In this document: piece by piece, positions 37,637 through 49,029 of the stretch
Layout of the letters: every line of letters starts with the position of its first letter
Position numbering within the stretch: the stretch's first letter is position 1
DNA from: Owenia fusiformis
Lineage: Eukaryota > Annelida > Polychaeta > Sabellida > Oweniidae
Assembly (NCBI GenBank): GCA_903813345.2
Contig: CAIIXF020000003.1
Span: 33,100,159-33,164,158, forward strand
Direction: 5' to 3'
Length of the DNA: 64,000 nt
The notes under the pieces: generated by a model
The model's database searches: none
Told to the model about the DNA's origin: nothing
The model's input: only the letters and a program-made list of their open reading frames with translations
Translations under genes and position numbers: made by a program

Positions 37637-38040
37637 AAAATGGAGTTCTACATGACATATGACATCACTCATTTCCATATCAACCAACGAAATGATATAC
37701 GGTAAAATCTGTAAATAATGCTATCATTGGTGAACTTTATGTTGTAAACTCTGCAATTAATACCAAATAGAAATATGATAATACTGTAATAAATTCATCA
37801 CATAGGAAAACATGAACAAAAAGGACTCATGTAAATTGCATGCATGAATGAGAGATGCGTTACAATCCAATGATAAGTGCAAGAGCGATAATGAAATTAG
37901 CAATGATAACCCTTTGTAAGACTGACCAAATTCAGCTAAGACTCTTCATAATGAAGATAAACACTTGACTTCTCCAGGCCAATCGAAGCCTGCCCTCCCA
38001 TCAAATGCAATTCTCTATATCTGTGAACAAGTACATATGG

Positions 38041-38365
38041 CTCTTTGGTGCTCTCAGAGTCTAGTTATAAACTACCCTCTGCCTATTATAGACTATATTA
38101 TTATAGTTTAGCAGCACAGCCACAACGACTGGTGCCATTGAAGGTTCAGGTTATAAATCAATTCAAACCTACTGCACTGACCATTTCTCAACCAATCAGT
38201 GAGCTGGAAAGAATGTGTGCTCATTAACTATGCAATGATGTCAGAGGAAATGCCTCAATATACAAAAATCATCCATATTTGAACGATGAACTCTGATTGG
38301 CTCGGTGAGCTTAGAGATTAACTGTAATCTGAAAGAGTGAAGACGAATCTCTCTTTTAAGAAGTG
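38041..38365 (-). repeat. Dispersed repeat D, reverse copy
   Basis: Reverse complement of the copy at 7664-7988 over almost its whole length, with many substitutions. See that entry for landmarks. Confidence 0.7.
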
Positions 38366-38390
38366 AAGTCGAACAATTGCAAAGGTAAGC

Positions 38391-38725
38391 CCACCCGTGT
38401 AGCTCAGCGGTAGTGCAGGTACCTCTTATGCAATAGGTCCCAGATTCGATCCCCGGTTCAGGCAAGACTAAAAAAATTGCTTGTTTGCGTGAAGTACTTC
38501 AGGGTGTTTGACTGAGTGGTCCGCAACTCGTACAAAAAGGCTGTGGTGTGTACTTATATGTCTATGTATAAGTGCACATAAAAGAACACAGGGCTCCTTC
38601 AAGGAGGGGTTTCTGGGTCTATCTTCCATGTTAATTACGTAAATAAATTATGAGTACGGGACATACCCAAGAGGTATTGCTCACCTTCATTGGTCGTAAG
38701 CAAAATACAATACAATTCAATTAGT
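38391..38725 (+). mobile_element. tRNA-derived SINE
   Basis: The head has an A box (TAGCTCAGCGG, 38400-38410) and a B box (AGATTCGATCC, about 38442-38452) at tRNA spacing. Acceptor and T stems do not pair, so it is not a functional tRNA. It is followed by a conserved-looking body (TTTGACTGAGTGGTCCGC, TGCACATAAAAGAACACAGG) and ends in an AT-rich TACAATACAATTCAATTAG tail. This head-body-tail order is standard for polymerase III SINEs mobilised by LINEs. I cannot name the family. Confidence 0.7.
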
Positions 38726-39470
38726 AAGAGATATCAAAGAGTCAGGTTCTAGCTCAGGGTATAATAAACTAAAGAATCAATGCAAAAGAATGCTGTACAT
38801 AGATACGACACATAGACGAGTGGCCCATAATACCCTAAAGTAATTAAACCTCTAATTGAACAGAAGCACAACTCTACATAAGCACATTTGAACAATTAGA
38901 AGATACGATCATATGAGAGCTACGCAATCTGCATATGGAAATGCAATTATTCTACGCTCTTCAAATATAACTCTGCTGCACTTTGTTGCCAGTAGATTTA
39001 CATAATTCTCATCATTGTAAGAAAAAAGTAAACTAATTAGAGATACTGTAGGCTTTAGGTAGAGATTTGAGAAATGACACAGATGTCCATCACAGACATG
39101 GATTTCTACTACATTTGTGCCAATTAGAAATTTCCTAAGTTAATTTACATAAGAATTTTTGTACCCTGAGATCATTGTCAATAATACTATACTCTAATAA
39201 TAAGATGATGGTTTCCTCTAATTCCTTTGGTGAATTTAGATGTTTATCACCTGAAGAGTGATATAGTAGATCACTCTTTCAAAGGGGAGTTTTATATTAA
39301 AGACAGACTTTAGGAAGTTGAACATGTGTTGGTTCAAATCACAAGAATTGAAAAAATTATATGATTATCATATGAATAATTTGTACATATTTATAAATTG
39401 CTTATATATATTGTTTTGTTTTCATATGATGCCCTTTGTAATTATGCTGTTTTGTGTGGACTATATACTC
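38726..39470. other. AT-rich DNA, no gene seen
   Basis: No recognisable features. Confidence 0.4.
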
Positions 39471-39471
39471 T

Positions 39472-39720
39472 GCAGGGGCGTAGCCAGCAATACTTGTCAA
39501 GGGGGGGGTACATTTTTGGGGTTTGCATCATTGTGAGTGAAGCGAGCCCTGAAAAGAAGGGTACAGGGGTTCACCCCAGAAATTTTTTAAAATTTACATT
39601 GAACATGGTACAATCTAAGCATTTGAAACTATTTTTCAAAAATTTTTACAAAATTGCTTTTTTCCTTTTTTTGTGGGGCAGGCGATCTCACCCAATGCAC
39701 CTCCCTGGCTACACCCATGC
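39472..39720. mobile_element. GTAGCCAG-family MITE copy
   Basis: Left GGGGCGTAGCCAGCA and right CCTCCCTGGCTACACCC are inverted repeats with one or two differences. A G-tract directly follows the left end, as in the other copies. Confidence 0.7.
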
Positions 39721-39835
39721 TCTGGGTGTTATACCTAAACTGTCCTGTGTGTTTTGTTCTAACTATGTGAGTTGTGTAAGTTGGTTAAGTTTAGTTTATT
39801 ATTCATACATTGGATGAAACAAGGATAAACTGTGA

Positions 39836-39917
39836 TTGCTTGCACACTGCTTGCACCCTGCCTGCACATTGCTTGCATACTATTTGCACCCTGCTTGCAT
39901 CCTGCTTGCACACTGAC
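39836..39917. repeat. 10-11 bp minisatellite (CTGCTTGCAC)
   Basis: Seven or eight units of GCTTGCACACT / GCTTGCACCCT. Confidence 0.85.
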
Positions 39918-40283
39918 GTCACTTGCGTCATGCTTTCACATATATTTTGAGAATCGGTAAAGAAAATCTCCTCATTCAATAATATTCCAGAAATATTACG
40001 TTATCGTATCAGAGTTGACTGAACCATAATATGGGCCAAAGTCAAGAACAGCAAAACAGGATCCATGACCTTCTCCTTTACTGCATCAGATGGAAAGAGT
40101 TAGATGAGAAATGATGATCCCAGTGCTAATTATCCTCCTATTATATACAAGGTCAACTAGGTCAACATTTTTAAGTACTGCATCATTAATAAGGAAAATA
40201 ATTGCAATGAGTCATCCCACTGCATCTTTTGTATAAGTAGGATAAGGCTAAAACATGACAAAATATCACCACCTTGTTGCTCG

Positions 40284-40887
40284 CAATATTATGAGTTCAA
40301 TCTTAGTCAGATTTGAATTTCTGAGAACTTGTAGATGATTTTGAAAAAAGAAATTGGTCAATTTGAAACAAGTTGAAAAAATAACTTTTTTGACCCTGAA
40401 AAGGTTATTGAAGGTAAAATCTCAAATCTAAAGTCAGATTTGAATTTCTGAGAACTTGTAGATAATTTTGAAAAAAGAAATTGGTCAATTTGAAGCAAGA
40501 TGAAAAAATGCCTTTTTGACCTTGAGAATGTCATTGAAGGTCAAAACTTTTTTGACATTGAGAATGTCATTGTAGGTCAAATCTAGTCAGATTTGAACTG
40601 TTGAGAACTTGTAAATGATTATGAAAAAAATTGGTCAATTTGAAGCATGTTGAAAAAAAGACCTTTTTGACCTTTTTTGACCTTGAGAAGGTCATTGAAG
40701 GTCAATTCTAAAATCAGCTTTGAACTTCTGATAACTTGTAGATGATTTTGAAAGTTGAAAATTTGGAAGTTGTAAGATATTGTTACAGACGGCGATTGCC
40801 AACCACCAACAGCTAACCATCAACCGCAAATCGCCGTCAAAAAATGGAGATAATAACAATATGTCACCACTTTTTGGTGGTGACATA
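40284..40887 (+). mobile_element. C-type TIR-family element with 127-bp internal repeats
   Basis: About three and a half units of 127 bp (CAGATTTGAATTTCTGAGAA at 40308 and again at 40435). These are followed by an inverted pair GACGGCGATT/AATCGCCGTC and a perfect 11-bp terminal hairpin TATGTCACCAC...GTGGTGACATA (40860-40887). The right end aligns with the right end of element A1. A partial second copy is at 45650-46100. Confidence 0.7.
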
Positions 40888-40899
40888 ATAAAAACACAC

Positions 40900-41115
40900 A
40901 GGGACAATATCTAAGGGGACAATTATTCCTAGGGGTAGGGCAATAATTCCTCAAGGAAAGGTAATAATTTCCTACGGGGACAATATCTAAGGGGGACAAT
41001 AATTCTAAGGTGGAGGGCAATAATTCCTAGAGGGAGGGCAATAATTCCAAAGGGGTGGGCAATAATTCCAAAGGGGAGGGCAATAATTCCTGGGGCAAAA
41101 TAATTCTCAAGGGTA
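40900..41115. repeat. Degenerate 20-bp minisatellite (GGGGAGGGCAATAATTCC)
   Basis: About ten units of GGGACAATATCTAAG / GGGCAATAATTCCTAG. Confidence 0.8.
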
Positions 41116-42345
41116 CCAATTTCTCCCTTAAATGGATGAGTTAAAGTGACTTAAAGTTAATGTGACTTATGCTAAATATCTTATCTATACTTGGATCTGT
41201 TAGTTAAATAACTATTCAAATCAATCGAAATGTGCAATGAACTATGATTCTACATTTGGTGCTTGGGATTTCACTTTATCCCTGGGGTTTAAGACTGAAA
41301 TTAACATGAGTCTTAAATAGCCAAAGCTGAACACTGGACCTTTACAGTATACAAGTATATTGTTTTTCTAATGATGACATGCCGATGACAAGTGAACTCT
41401 CATATTCTTTATATTTTTTTCAATTCTTAAAATCTTTACTTTTGCTGACCGCATTGTAAATGTTAAGTAATTATCAAAGACGGATGGTTTTGTTTGCAGG
41501 TAGAGTTTTTGCAGTCACTAAAACCAAGAAATACCATACTGAATAACACATTGTTAACATTCCCAATTACATTAACCATATATAGATATACAATTCTCCA
41601 GTCACAACACGATCGTCAATAAAATGCCAGTTTCACAAACAAATCAAATCAAATCTTCAAATGATCTTTACGACCTCTGATAAATCGAGTCAAAAAAGCT
41701 GAAACCTTAATCGTAAACCATTTTCCACATCTCGGGAAAAATGCGTAAATTATTTCAGGCTAATATTCATAGAATAACTTCAATCATTCTCGGAGGCAAT
41801 ATCGTAATACTCCGGCATTTCCTCTGTAATCCGGAGCAGCATTAATAAGGATTAAGCATATATTTTTCTAATTACTAAGATATGATCTCACAGTCTCATC
41901 ACACAGATACATTGACCTGCTGGTTCGCTGATTACTTACCCTTGCAAACATTTCTATTAGTCTCTCTCCTGTATTTTGTAATGAGAATTGAGGGGGGTCG
42001 GGGGGGGGGGGGGTTGGAGGTTGTCTGTTTGGGTGAGATAATATAGGATTTAATGCAAGGTTATCTTAGATGATGACAAAATTTGAACTGTAATGACACA
42101 ATGTGAACAAATAACAGAGTAGAAAATGTAATTGAGGTTAAGGATGTAAAGTTAATAAAGGTGGAGCCACTAGACAGGGATGCTTTCTCCTTGAGTTGAC
42201 AGTAGAATCAAAACCATTCTAGAGTACCAGGTCCACAGATGCACATTCAATCCAAATATTTGAGCAAATAATTTATGGACTTGCATGCTAACAAATCTCC
42301 TCCTAAACACATTCAAGCAAAACTCAAATAAACAGAAATCCTACT
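41116..42345. other. Single-copy AT-rich DNA; G-tract at 41992-42013
   Basis: Little repetitive sequence. The run G6-TC-G14 lies at 41992-42013. On the minus strand a C-rich tract, then ATACAG|GAGAGAG, then TTTGCAAGG|GTAAGT (about 41937-41968), could be a tiny exon, but the support is weak. Confidence 0.35.
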
Positions 42346-42348
42346 TAC

Positions 42349-42518
42349 CACACGTCATGCTGCTCTCGTTACGGACAATGATGCTTCAGCGACGTCACAC
42401 TGGTCTCATGACAGACTACATGGACAACTCATCTGAATGATCCTCAAGATGACTGTGTAACGCTACTCTCTTGTTTTGAAATGTTTTTTTATAAACACCT
42501 TCCAAGGCCGCTTCCCAC
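42349..42518 (-). CDS. Candidate host-gene exon with stop codon
   Basis: A 170-nt minus-strand segment is bounded by an acceptor (TTTGATTTCAG, AG at 42519-42520) and a full consensus donor (GTAAGTAGG from 42348 down). It is richer in CG than its surroundings. Reading from its second base gives 33 open codons (WEAALEGVYKKTFQNKRVAL, then HSHLEDHSDELSM) to TAG at 42416-42418. This phase fits the exon at 56837-56999, which leaves two bases. The stop lies 67 nt before the donor, so if spliced as drawn the transcript would be a candidate for nonsense-mediated decay, or the exon is partly 3' untranslated. I do not recognise the peptide. It could be a non-coding exon or chance. Confidence 0.35.
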
Positions 42519-44050
42519 CTGAAATCAAATGGAAATTGTAGATAAAATATTAATTGAAATGATAAATCATTCATTAGCACCATTTATTTTAGGTATTGTA
42601 ACATCATTTTTCAAAATAATATTTTACAGTCTATGACTTCAAAAATACATCAAAGAATTAATTATTTACAATGCACTGCAAACTGTAAATTCAAATATTA
42701 TTTTTGAAATAGCAGATCAATCATAAATACCATTTAATAATAAACACATATTCATAAACACCATAAAGTGAGGTGACTGTTTCATGTCGCATCTCCCCTT
42801 TTCTTCATTTTTGTTCATTTTAATAAATTATGCTATCTAGACATATTATATATGGCACTGTATTGAATACTTATAATCTACTTAATTATTTGCAAACATT
42901 CTATCGTAATTGATGAAGTTATCCCAAAATTTTAACATCCCAGCATCCTTTGTGTCACCCTGTATTTCTGAATCAACCTCTGAAGATAAAGTCAAATCAG
43001 CGAACTATTGAGCTCCTCTCGAGAGGGATAGAAACTTTGTCCAGAAGAACCTATGGACAAAGGCATGGTTTCTCTTTATGAAGACATAAACTCTGTTAGT
43101 GCCATTGTCGCAAGAATTTACAATCAATTCTGCTCTGGTGACAAAAACAAACTACATCATTTTATACAAAACATATATCAATTATTATAATCATTTAAAA
43201 ACATGATAACATGAATGTTAACCTCTTCAAAAATGTGTAATTTCAATCAATCCTAAATACTCCTCCAATGTAGGCTTGAGCATCAATCGCAAAATCCTAA
43301 AATGTTCCAATCACAAAATCCTAAAATGTCCTTATATCTCCAATCAAAATCATCAGCTTTTGTCTGGTCTGGTAGGCTGGAATGCGCTATGAGGTTAAAT
43401 TATCAAGTTTAATAAGGAACTCGCTGGAAGTGGCCAGTGATATAAAACCCAATTAGAAAAATGCTCATCCAACAGATTTCACAATCAGTATTAAAAATCT
43501 CATCAAACATGAATGATATGTCCAATTTTCTTAACCAGCTTGATCGATTTCATTTCCTCGCTTCAGAAATTCCTCCCAAAATTCATGCCAATTTCTTACT
43601 CTTTCAGAGGAACGTCCAAGAATTAATATGATCTGTGATTTTTTTAAAGCAAACGGGGCTCTCTTGGGAAATATAATCATGCATACTTACTAGTTAGCTA
43701 TCTATCATTTGGAATCCGTCGCCCGAGATGTCATTCCTCGTTTTAATTAGATGAATCTAGACTGTCTCATTATACACACTTAGATAAACTATTTCATAAA
43801 GTTTGATGCTGTGATATGTAAATATATGGATTTTAAAAAGATTATAGCCATAAGATAATTAACATAAAACTGGATAAAAATTTACATTTTTGTGGATATG
43901 AATGTAAACTTTATTCAGATAATAGGTGATTCAATGATTCAACTAAAATACAGAAGTTATGTGAAAATACATGAGTTATTGACATCAAATTCGCCAATCA
44001 GATCACTGAAGAGTTCAAAATCACTGAAAAAAATACATTGTATTGTCTTG
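42519..44050. other. Single-copy AT-rich DNA, no gene seen
   Basis: Few repeats. A short duplication AATCGCAAAATCCTAAAATG / AATCACAAAATCCTAAAATG is at 43285-43330. If the minus-strand exon chain is real, this is intron. Confidence 0.35.
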
Positions 44051-44150
44051 TACAGGCCCATAGCCACTTCAAAATGATGAAAAACCGCATGATTTTGAAA
44101 TAATTTTTGACTGGGGTGAGGTTGCTTGAACCCACCTTCTGGCTTCAGCT
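44051..44150. mobile_element. GTAGCCAG-family MITE, short diverged copy
   Basis: ACAGGCCCATAGCCACTTC at the left and ACCCACCTTCTGGCTTCAGC at the right, with the shared interior GATGAAAAACCGCATGATTT. Confidence 0.5.
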
Positions 44151-44249
44151 TTGGTGTTGCTGTGCATGAAAGCATTATTATACACACAGTTTTACAATCA
44201 GTTCCTCTTGTTCCTGATTTCGATGTCATCACTTATCAACCCAAGAAGT

Positions 44250-44800
44250 TTTGAGCTCTAGGTGGTATGACCTTAAGATGAAGATGAACAACCTTAAGAT
44301 GTTGGGACCTTCAAGAATCTGCTGAGAACTTAAGGAGTTGCCGCTGCAACTTGTAACCTCGAGATGTTGTGACCCTTAGATGTTGGGACCCTATTGATAT
44401 CTTGTCACTTATCAACCGAAGTTTTGAGCTTGAGGTGGTATACCCTTGATGTTAAAGTGACCTTGAGATGCTGTGACCTTTACATGTTGTGACCTTTAGA
44501 TAATGTGACCTTAGTGAGATGTCGTCGCTTCTCAAGGTGTTTCGAGTTTTTGGTATAACCTTGAGATGATGTTAAAGTGATCTTGAGGTGTTGTGAACTT
44601 TGAAAATATCTTGAGACAGTTAGGAGATGTTATCGCTTTAAGCTAGAGATGCTGTGACCTTTACATGTTGTGACCTTTAGTTGTTGTGACCTTCAGATGT
44701 TGTGACCTTACAGAAATGGTGCGACCTTGAGATGATGTTTAAGGGACTTTGAGGTGTTTCAACCTCTGACAATATGCTGGAACCTTTACCTTTAGGAGAT
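44250..44800. repeat. Degenerate TGACCTTGAGATGTTG minisatellite
   Basis: Diverged 15-30 bp units of GTGACCTTTAGATGTTG, GACCTTGAGATG and similar. It contains repeated TGACCTT, the same half-site-like word as the array at 11757. Confidence 0.75.
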
Positions 44801-45649
44801 GCTATGAACATGAAAAGAAATGTAGCCATGGGCTAAGTCATGGGCTCCTCAGCAGGAATAATAGTTTCTGTGGAACAATATTCAAAAGTATCATATATTA
44901 ACAATGAAGATAATGAGTATGAAGAACAAGAACGGTTCTTTGAAATATCCTTAATTGCGTTTATGTACCAGTGCATCGGAGACATATAAACTCTCTACAC
45001 TCGTATATATCTTTAATGAAGCCATTGCGTTTCATTTTCTAACCATAAAAATATGAATTGAACCCATTCAACTAATGAACTAACGCAACTCTTAAATCGT
45101 GGAAATCTACAGATTTTCCATATTGGATAAAGGCGATATATTTAGAGAAGTTAATTAATTATTCCTCAGAACCAATAAAATGCTCTTACAGATTCACTGC
45201 ATTTTCCCAGTGTTTGAGCACATCTTTGTTGTTTTATATAATATAACACATGTAATCAAATGTCATCATATATTCATTTTTACGAGAAAGCATGACATCC
45301 ATGAGGGCTTTTAGCCATCGGAGAATAAAAATTGACACGATTGACATTTTTATGTGAAGGGTGATATGCCTAGATAGATGCTATGATATATGCCCTAATT
45401 ATATATTCTGGCATCAAGCTAATAAGCAATCAATCATATCATCTACTGTCAGATTCTAATTAGTAGAACAAGTAAGAAACTGATGCATGTTCAGTCCAAT
45501 AAAGGGATGAATATCAAATTCTTAAAAAAAACAAATGATGTTGAAATTATATACAAAAGGGGTGAAATCAAATATGTAATAGCCAGACATATAATTATTA
45601 GAATTGAAATCATTGAAAAAGGGGACAAAATGGAAAGGTGTGGATCAAT
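44801..45649. other. AT-rich DNA, no gene seen
   Basis: No recognisable features; overlapping frames at 45483-45701 lack motifs. Confidence 0.4.
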
Positions 45650-46100
45650 GTCATTGAACCTTGAGAATGTCATTGAAGGTCAAATCTATAGTCAGATTTG
45701 AACTTTTGAGATTTTGTAGATGATTTTGAAAAAAAATTGGTCAATTTGAAACAAGTTGAAAAAAGACCCTTTCAAACTTTTTTAACCTTGAGAAGGTCAT
45801 TGAAGGTCAAATTTCAAATCGAAAGTCAGATTTGAACTTCTGATAACTTGTAGATTATTTTGAAAAAAATTGGTCAATTTGAAGCAAGTTAAAAAAAGAT
45901 CTTTTTGACCTTGCAAAGGTCATTGAAGGTCAAATCTTAAATGTAAAGTCAGATTTGAACTTCTGAAAACGTGTAGATGATTTTGAAAAAAAATTGAAGT
46001 CAGCCTAAACAGTATTTGTTATGGAAGTTGAAAGTATTTTTACAAACACCAACCGCCACCCACCGATCACCAACCACCGATTGCCGTCACAAAAACGCAG
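45650..46100 (+). mobile_element. C-type element, partial copy with 127-bp repeats
   Basis: Three diverged units sharing CAGATTTGAACTTCTGA, TTTGAAAAAAATTGGTCAA and TTTTTGACCTTG with 40284-40760. They are followed by the ACCAACCGCCACCCACC/GATTGCCGTCAC segment. The terminal hairpin is missing. Confidence 0.65.
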
Positions 46101-46261
46101 ACCAAATATAATATATAATAAGGGACTGAAGTTATAGTAAATGAAGTGCTAAAATAAGTAGATAAGGGACTAAAATTAGTTTTTTTTATTTATTTTCGTC
46201 TCACGGTAGACTTTTTATAAATACTATTAGTACTAAAATAACATTAAAAACACTGCCCCAG

Positions 46262-46324
46262 CCAGTGCGACTTATGAGATACGTTTCATACAACCAGTGC
46301 GTCTTATGAGAGACGTTTCATACA
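46262..46324. repeat. 32-bp tandem duplication
   Basis: CCAGTGCGACTTATGAGATA... and CCAGTGCGTCTTATGAGAGA..., ending just before the TTAA-flanked element. Confidence 0.8.
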
Positions 46325-46490
46325 TATATTAAACCTGCACATCGCTCCAAAACGCAATATGTTGACATATATTGTTTTTACATTTTAAAGCTCTAATATA
46401 AAGTTTATGTAAATAAAAATTGTTTTTTCTGCGTAATATCAAAGAACAATCATTTAGTTAAAAAAATACAAGAATACAAATGTGTACAAA

Positions 46491-47979
46491 ATGTCCCCAC
46501 CAATGGGTGATCCCATCAAATGGTTATCCTGAAAATGAGTAGACAAGACTTTACTGACACAATTTGAGGACGAAAATCCAAAATGGCTGCCTTAAAATTT
46601 ACCCAGAATCCCCCAAAATTAGCTAGTTCTAGATTTTCATACTAAGAACCACCCCTGAAAATTTGAAATTGATCCGTCAAACAGTTAAACATGACTTTAC
46701 AGACAAGATTTTAGGATGGAAAATCCAAAATGGCTGCCTTGACATTTACCCAGAATGTCAAAAAACTAATCAGCTCTAGATTTTCATACTGAGAATCATC
46801 CCTGAAAAGTTGAAAGTGATCTACCAAACGGTTCACCTGAAAACGCATAGACAAGACTTTACAGACAAGATTTTAGGACAGAAAATCCAAAATGGCTGCC
46901 TTGACATTTACCTAGAATGCCAAAAAACTAATCAGATCTAGGTTTTCATACTAAGAATCACCCCTGAAAATTTGAAATTGATCTAACAAACGGTTCACCT
47001 GGAAATGCGTAGACAAGACTTTACAGACAAGATTTTAGGACGGAAAATCCAAAATGGCTGCCTTGACATTTACCCAGAACGCCAAAAAAACTAATCAGAT
47101 CTAGACTTTCATACTAAGAATCATCCCTGAAAATTTGAAATTGATCTACCAAACGGTTCACCTGGAAATGCGTAGACAAGACTTTACAGACAAGATTTTA
47201 GGACGGAAAATCCAAAATGGCTGCCTTGACATTTACCCAGAACACCAAAAAACTAATCAGATCTAGATTTTCATACTAAGAATCATCCCTGAAAATTTGA
47301 AATTGATCTACCAAACGGTTCACCTGAAAACATGTAGACAAGACTTTACAGACAAGATTTTAGGACGAAAAAAACCAAAATGGCCGACAATAAAAAAGTG
47401 ATTATGAGTTTTTGCTGATTTCCTTTTACAAAATTATCACATATAACTACTGTTAACAATAACATAGGCTTTTTAAACAAAGTACACCTCAAATTATTTA
47501 TAAAGCTACTAAAAAGTTAAAGTATGAAAACTCAAAAACACCATTCAATATGATACAAAGTATTATCGCGCGCTAACTTTTCTTCAGACATTCAAAATGG
47601 CTGACATGACTGAGCTAACAGGTCCAAAACCTAATCAGATGTAGAATGAAGTGAGCTGAACAAGATGTTAAAGTTTTAAAAGCAACTGTGAAGCCGTTTT
47701 TCTTAAAGTTTGCAGACAAGGATTTTAGCATTTGACCTCAAAATGGCCGACAGGAAGTAGCTATCGAGTTAATTTTTTTTCATCCACATCTGTATGCACT
47801 CACAAGTTATTCCTGAAAATTTGAAGGTGATACCTGTAGCGGTTTTGGAGAAAACTGCCGGACGTACCGACGGACAGACAGACAACCAGACAGACAGACG
47901 GACGGACGGACGCGCCTAGGACGACAATATGGCCCCACACTATTTGGTGGGGACATAACACACTATTTGGTGGGGACAT
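46491..47979 (+). mobile_element. TIR element A2, nested, with duplicated right terminus
   Basis: Second copy of the element at 8127-9661. Left ATGTCCCCACC at 46491, ATGGCTGCC markers at 46583, 46730, 46892, 47054 and 47217 (162-bp period with one 15-bp deletion), then the CGGAC microsatellite. The final CACACTATTTGGTGGGGACA segment occurs twice in tandem, at 47939-47956 and 47961-47979. Confidence 0.8.
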
Positions 47980-47984
47980 AAAAA

Positions 47985-48055
47985 AGGCGAATGCGGGATT
48001 CGAACCCGGGCCTCCCGCGTGCTAAGCGAGAATTCTACCGCTACACCACCGTGTT
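47985..48055 (-). tRNA. tRNA-like gene: glycine-type body with AGC (Ala) anticodon, probably defective
   Basis: On the minus strand the A-box region (TGGTGTAGCGGTAGAATTC), the anticodon stem CTCGC/GCGGG and the B box GGTTCGAATCC are those of metazoan tRNA-Gly(GCC). The anticodon loop reads TTAGCAC, giving AGC (plus-strand GCT at 48021-48023), an alanine anticodon. The 5' acceptor strand AACACGG hardly pairs with the 3' strand ATTCGCC, and the outer T-stem pair is C-C, so it is probably a pseudogene or tRNA-derived relic. A polymerase III-type run of six T follows directly. It lies inside the TTAA-flanked element. Confidence 0.6.
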
Positions 48056-48540
48056 ATTATGAATGGTGATTTAAAAGCTACTTATTTTGAATGCTATGAT
48101 TCGGAAGTGACTTCACGTTCTTCATTTAGAAACCTTTCCAAAATCATATCGTCGGTGCCGATCAAAGCAATTCAATGAAAAATCTTTGAAATGACACATT
48201 TATCGTAAGTATTTCTACACAAGATTTGCCCCATTTGTTCATCATTCTATAATCTTTCATTAAGCTCAAAATGATAAAGTTCACCCCCGAAACAACCCAA
48301 GATTGCGTTTTGGAGCGATGTGCAGGTTTAAAAATATTGCACATATAAATATTTCTAATGACTGTCAATCAACACTTTGTCATTTAGGCTTAATCATTGC
48401 CATATAGCAGAAGATACAATCAAGCCCATGATACAATGTAATAATTCAGAGATCACGGTAGACGTTCGCCATTCGCCAATCGCGAATTTTCGAAAGAGGT
48501 GGCGAAAAATATGTAAAGGTATTTCACAGTTATGGCGAAT

Positions 48541-48780
48541 TAGAGGTGTCACGGTTTCCCGATATTGGACCGAATTTCGGTCCAGATGCTTCGGTTCGGG
48601 ACATGGGACAGAAAGGGTTAATATCGGTACATAGATTCCTTCCCTAGAATGCATAAAAACGTGTATAAATAGCGAGGAACACCTCCGACTTCGTTCTAAA
48701 AAATTAAATATTTTCACTTACCTCGTACCTAGTTTACACTTCTTTGCATTGAAAAGTGTTATTAACGGATCCGCGATTTC
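48541..48780 (+). mobile_element. Probable 5' end of a second hAT-type element
   Basis: TAGAGGTGTCACGGTTTCCC followed by a GATATTGGACCG/CGGTCC palindromic segment resembles the 5' ends of ZBED/hAT elements as I remember them. It precedes the BED-finger frame at the expected distance. No matching 3' end was found inside the host element, so only a fragment is present. Confidence 0.4.
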
Positions 48781-48846
48781 AGGTAGATGGTAATGCTTGT
48801 TCGTAAATTTCTTCATCGTCGTTCACAAATCGAGTGCATTATCATT

Positions 48847-49029
48847 ATGCCGGATGTAGTAAAGAAATTGAAAACTCAGCCGGCATCTAAGTCGAAAAAG
48901 TCGGCAGTTTGGAAGTATTTTGGGACTCCGATATCACAAGGTAAACGAATTGGTGATATAACACCGTGCAGACTATGTGAAATGCCGATCACATTTCGCG
49001 GCAGATGCTTTACATTCAATTTTAATTGA
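48847..49029 (+). pseudogene. BED-type zinc finger N-terminal fragment (hAT transposase)
   Basis: ATG at 48847 is preferred because MPDVVKKLKT begins the likely protein; the frame is open from 48787. Lysine-rich residues 4-19 are followed by SAVWKYFGTPIS, then ITPCRLCEMPITFRG. The W..F spacing and C-x2-C, with the following basic Gly-rich turn, match the first half of a BED finger. The H-x(3-5)-H half is absent: the frame changes character after ITFRG and stops at TGA (49027-49029). BED fingers begin many hAT transposases and domesticated ZBED genes. Given the flanking element, a captured transposase fragment is most likely. Confidence 0.55.

Larger units (their letters stand above)
46333..48327. 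mobile_element. 1,995-bp element with 26-bp perfect TIRs and TTAA duplication
   Basis: The left end ACCTGCACATCGCTCCAAAA (46333-46358) and its exact 26-bp reverse complement at 48302-48327 are flanked by TTAA at 46329-46332 and 48328-48331. A TTAA duplication is characteristic of piggyBac-type transposition, but these ends do not begin with the usual CCC and no transposase is visible. The element contains a whole A-type element and a tRNA-like gene. Confidence 0.75.

Noticed and set aside
38391-38465. Functional tRNA gene
   Set aside because: A and B boxes are present but acceptor and T stems do not pair and a SINE body and tail follow.
46333-48327. Firm assignment to piggyBac
   Set aside because: TTAA flanks fit, but terminal bases differ from the usual CCC and no transposase is present; reported as TTAA-flanked only.
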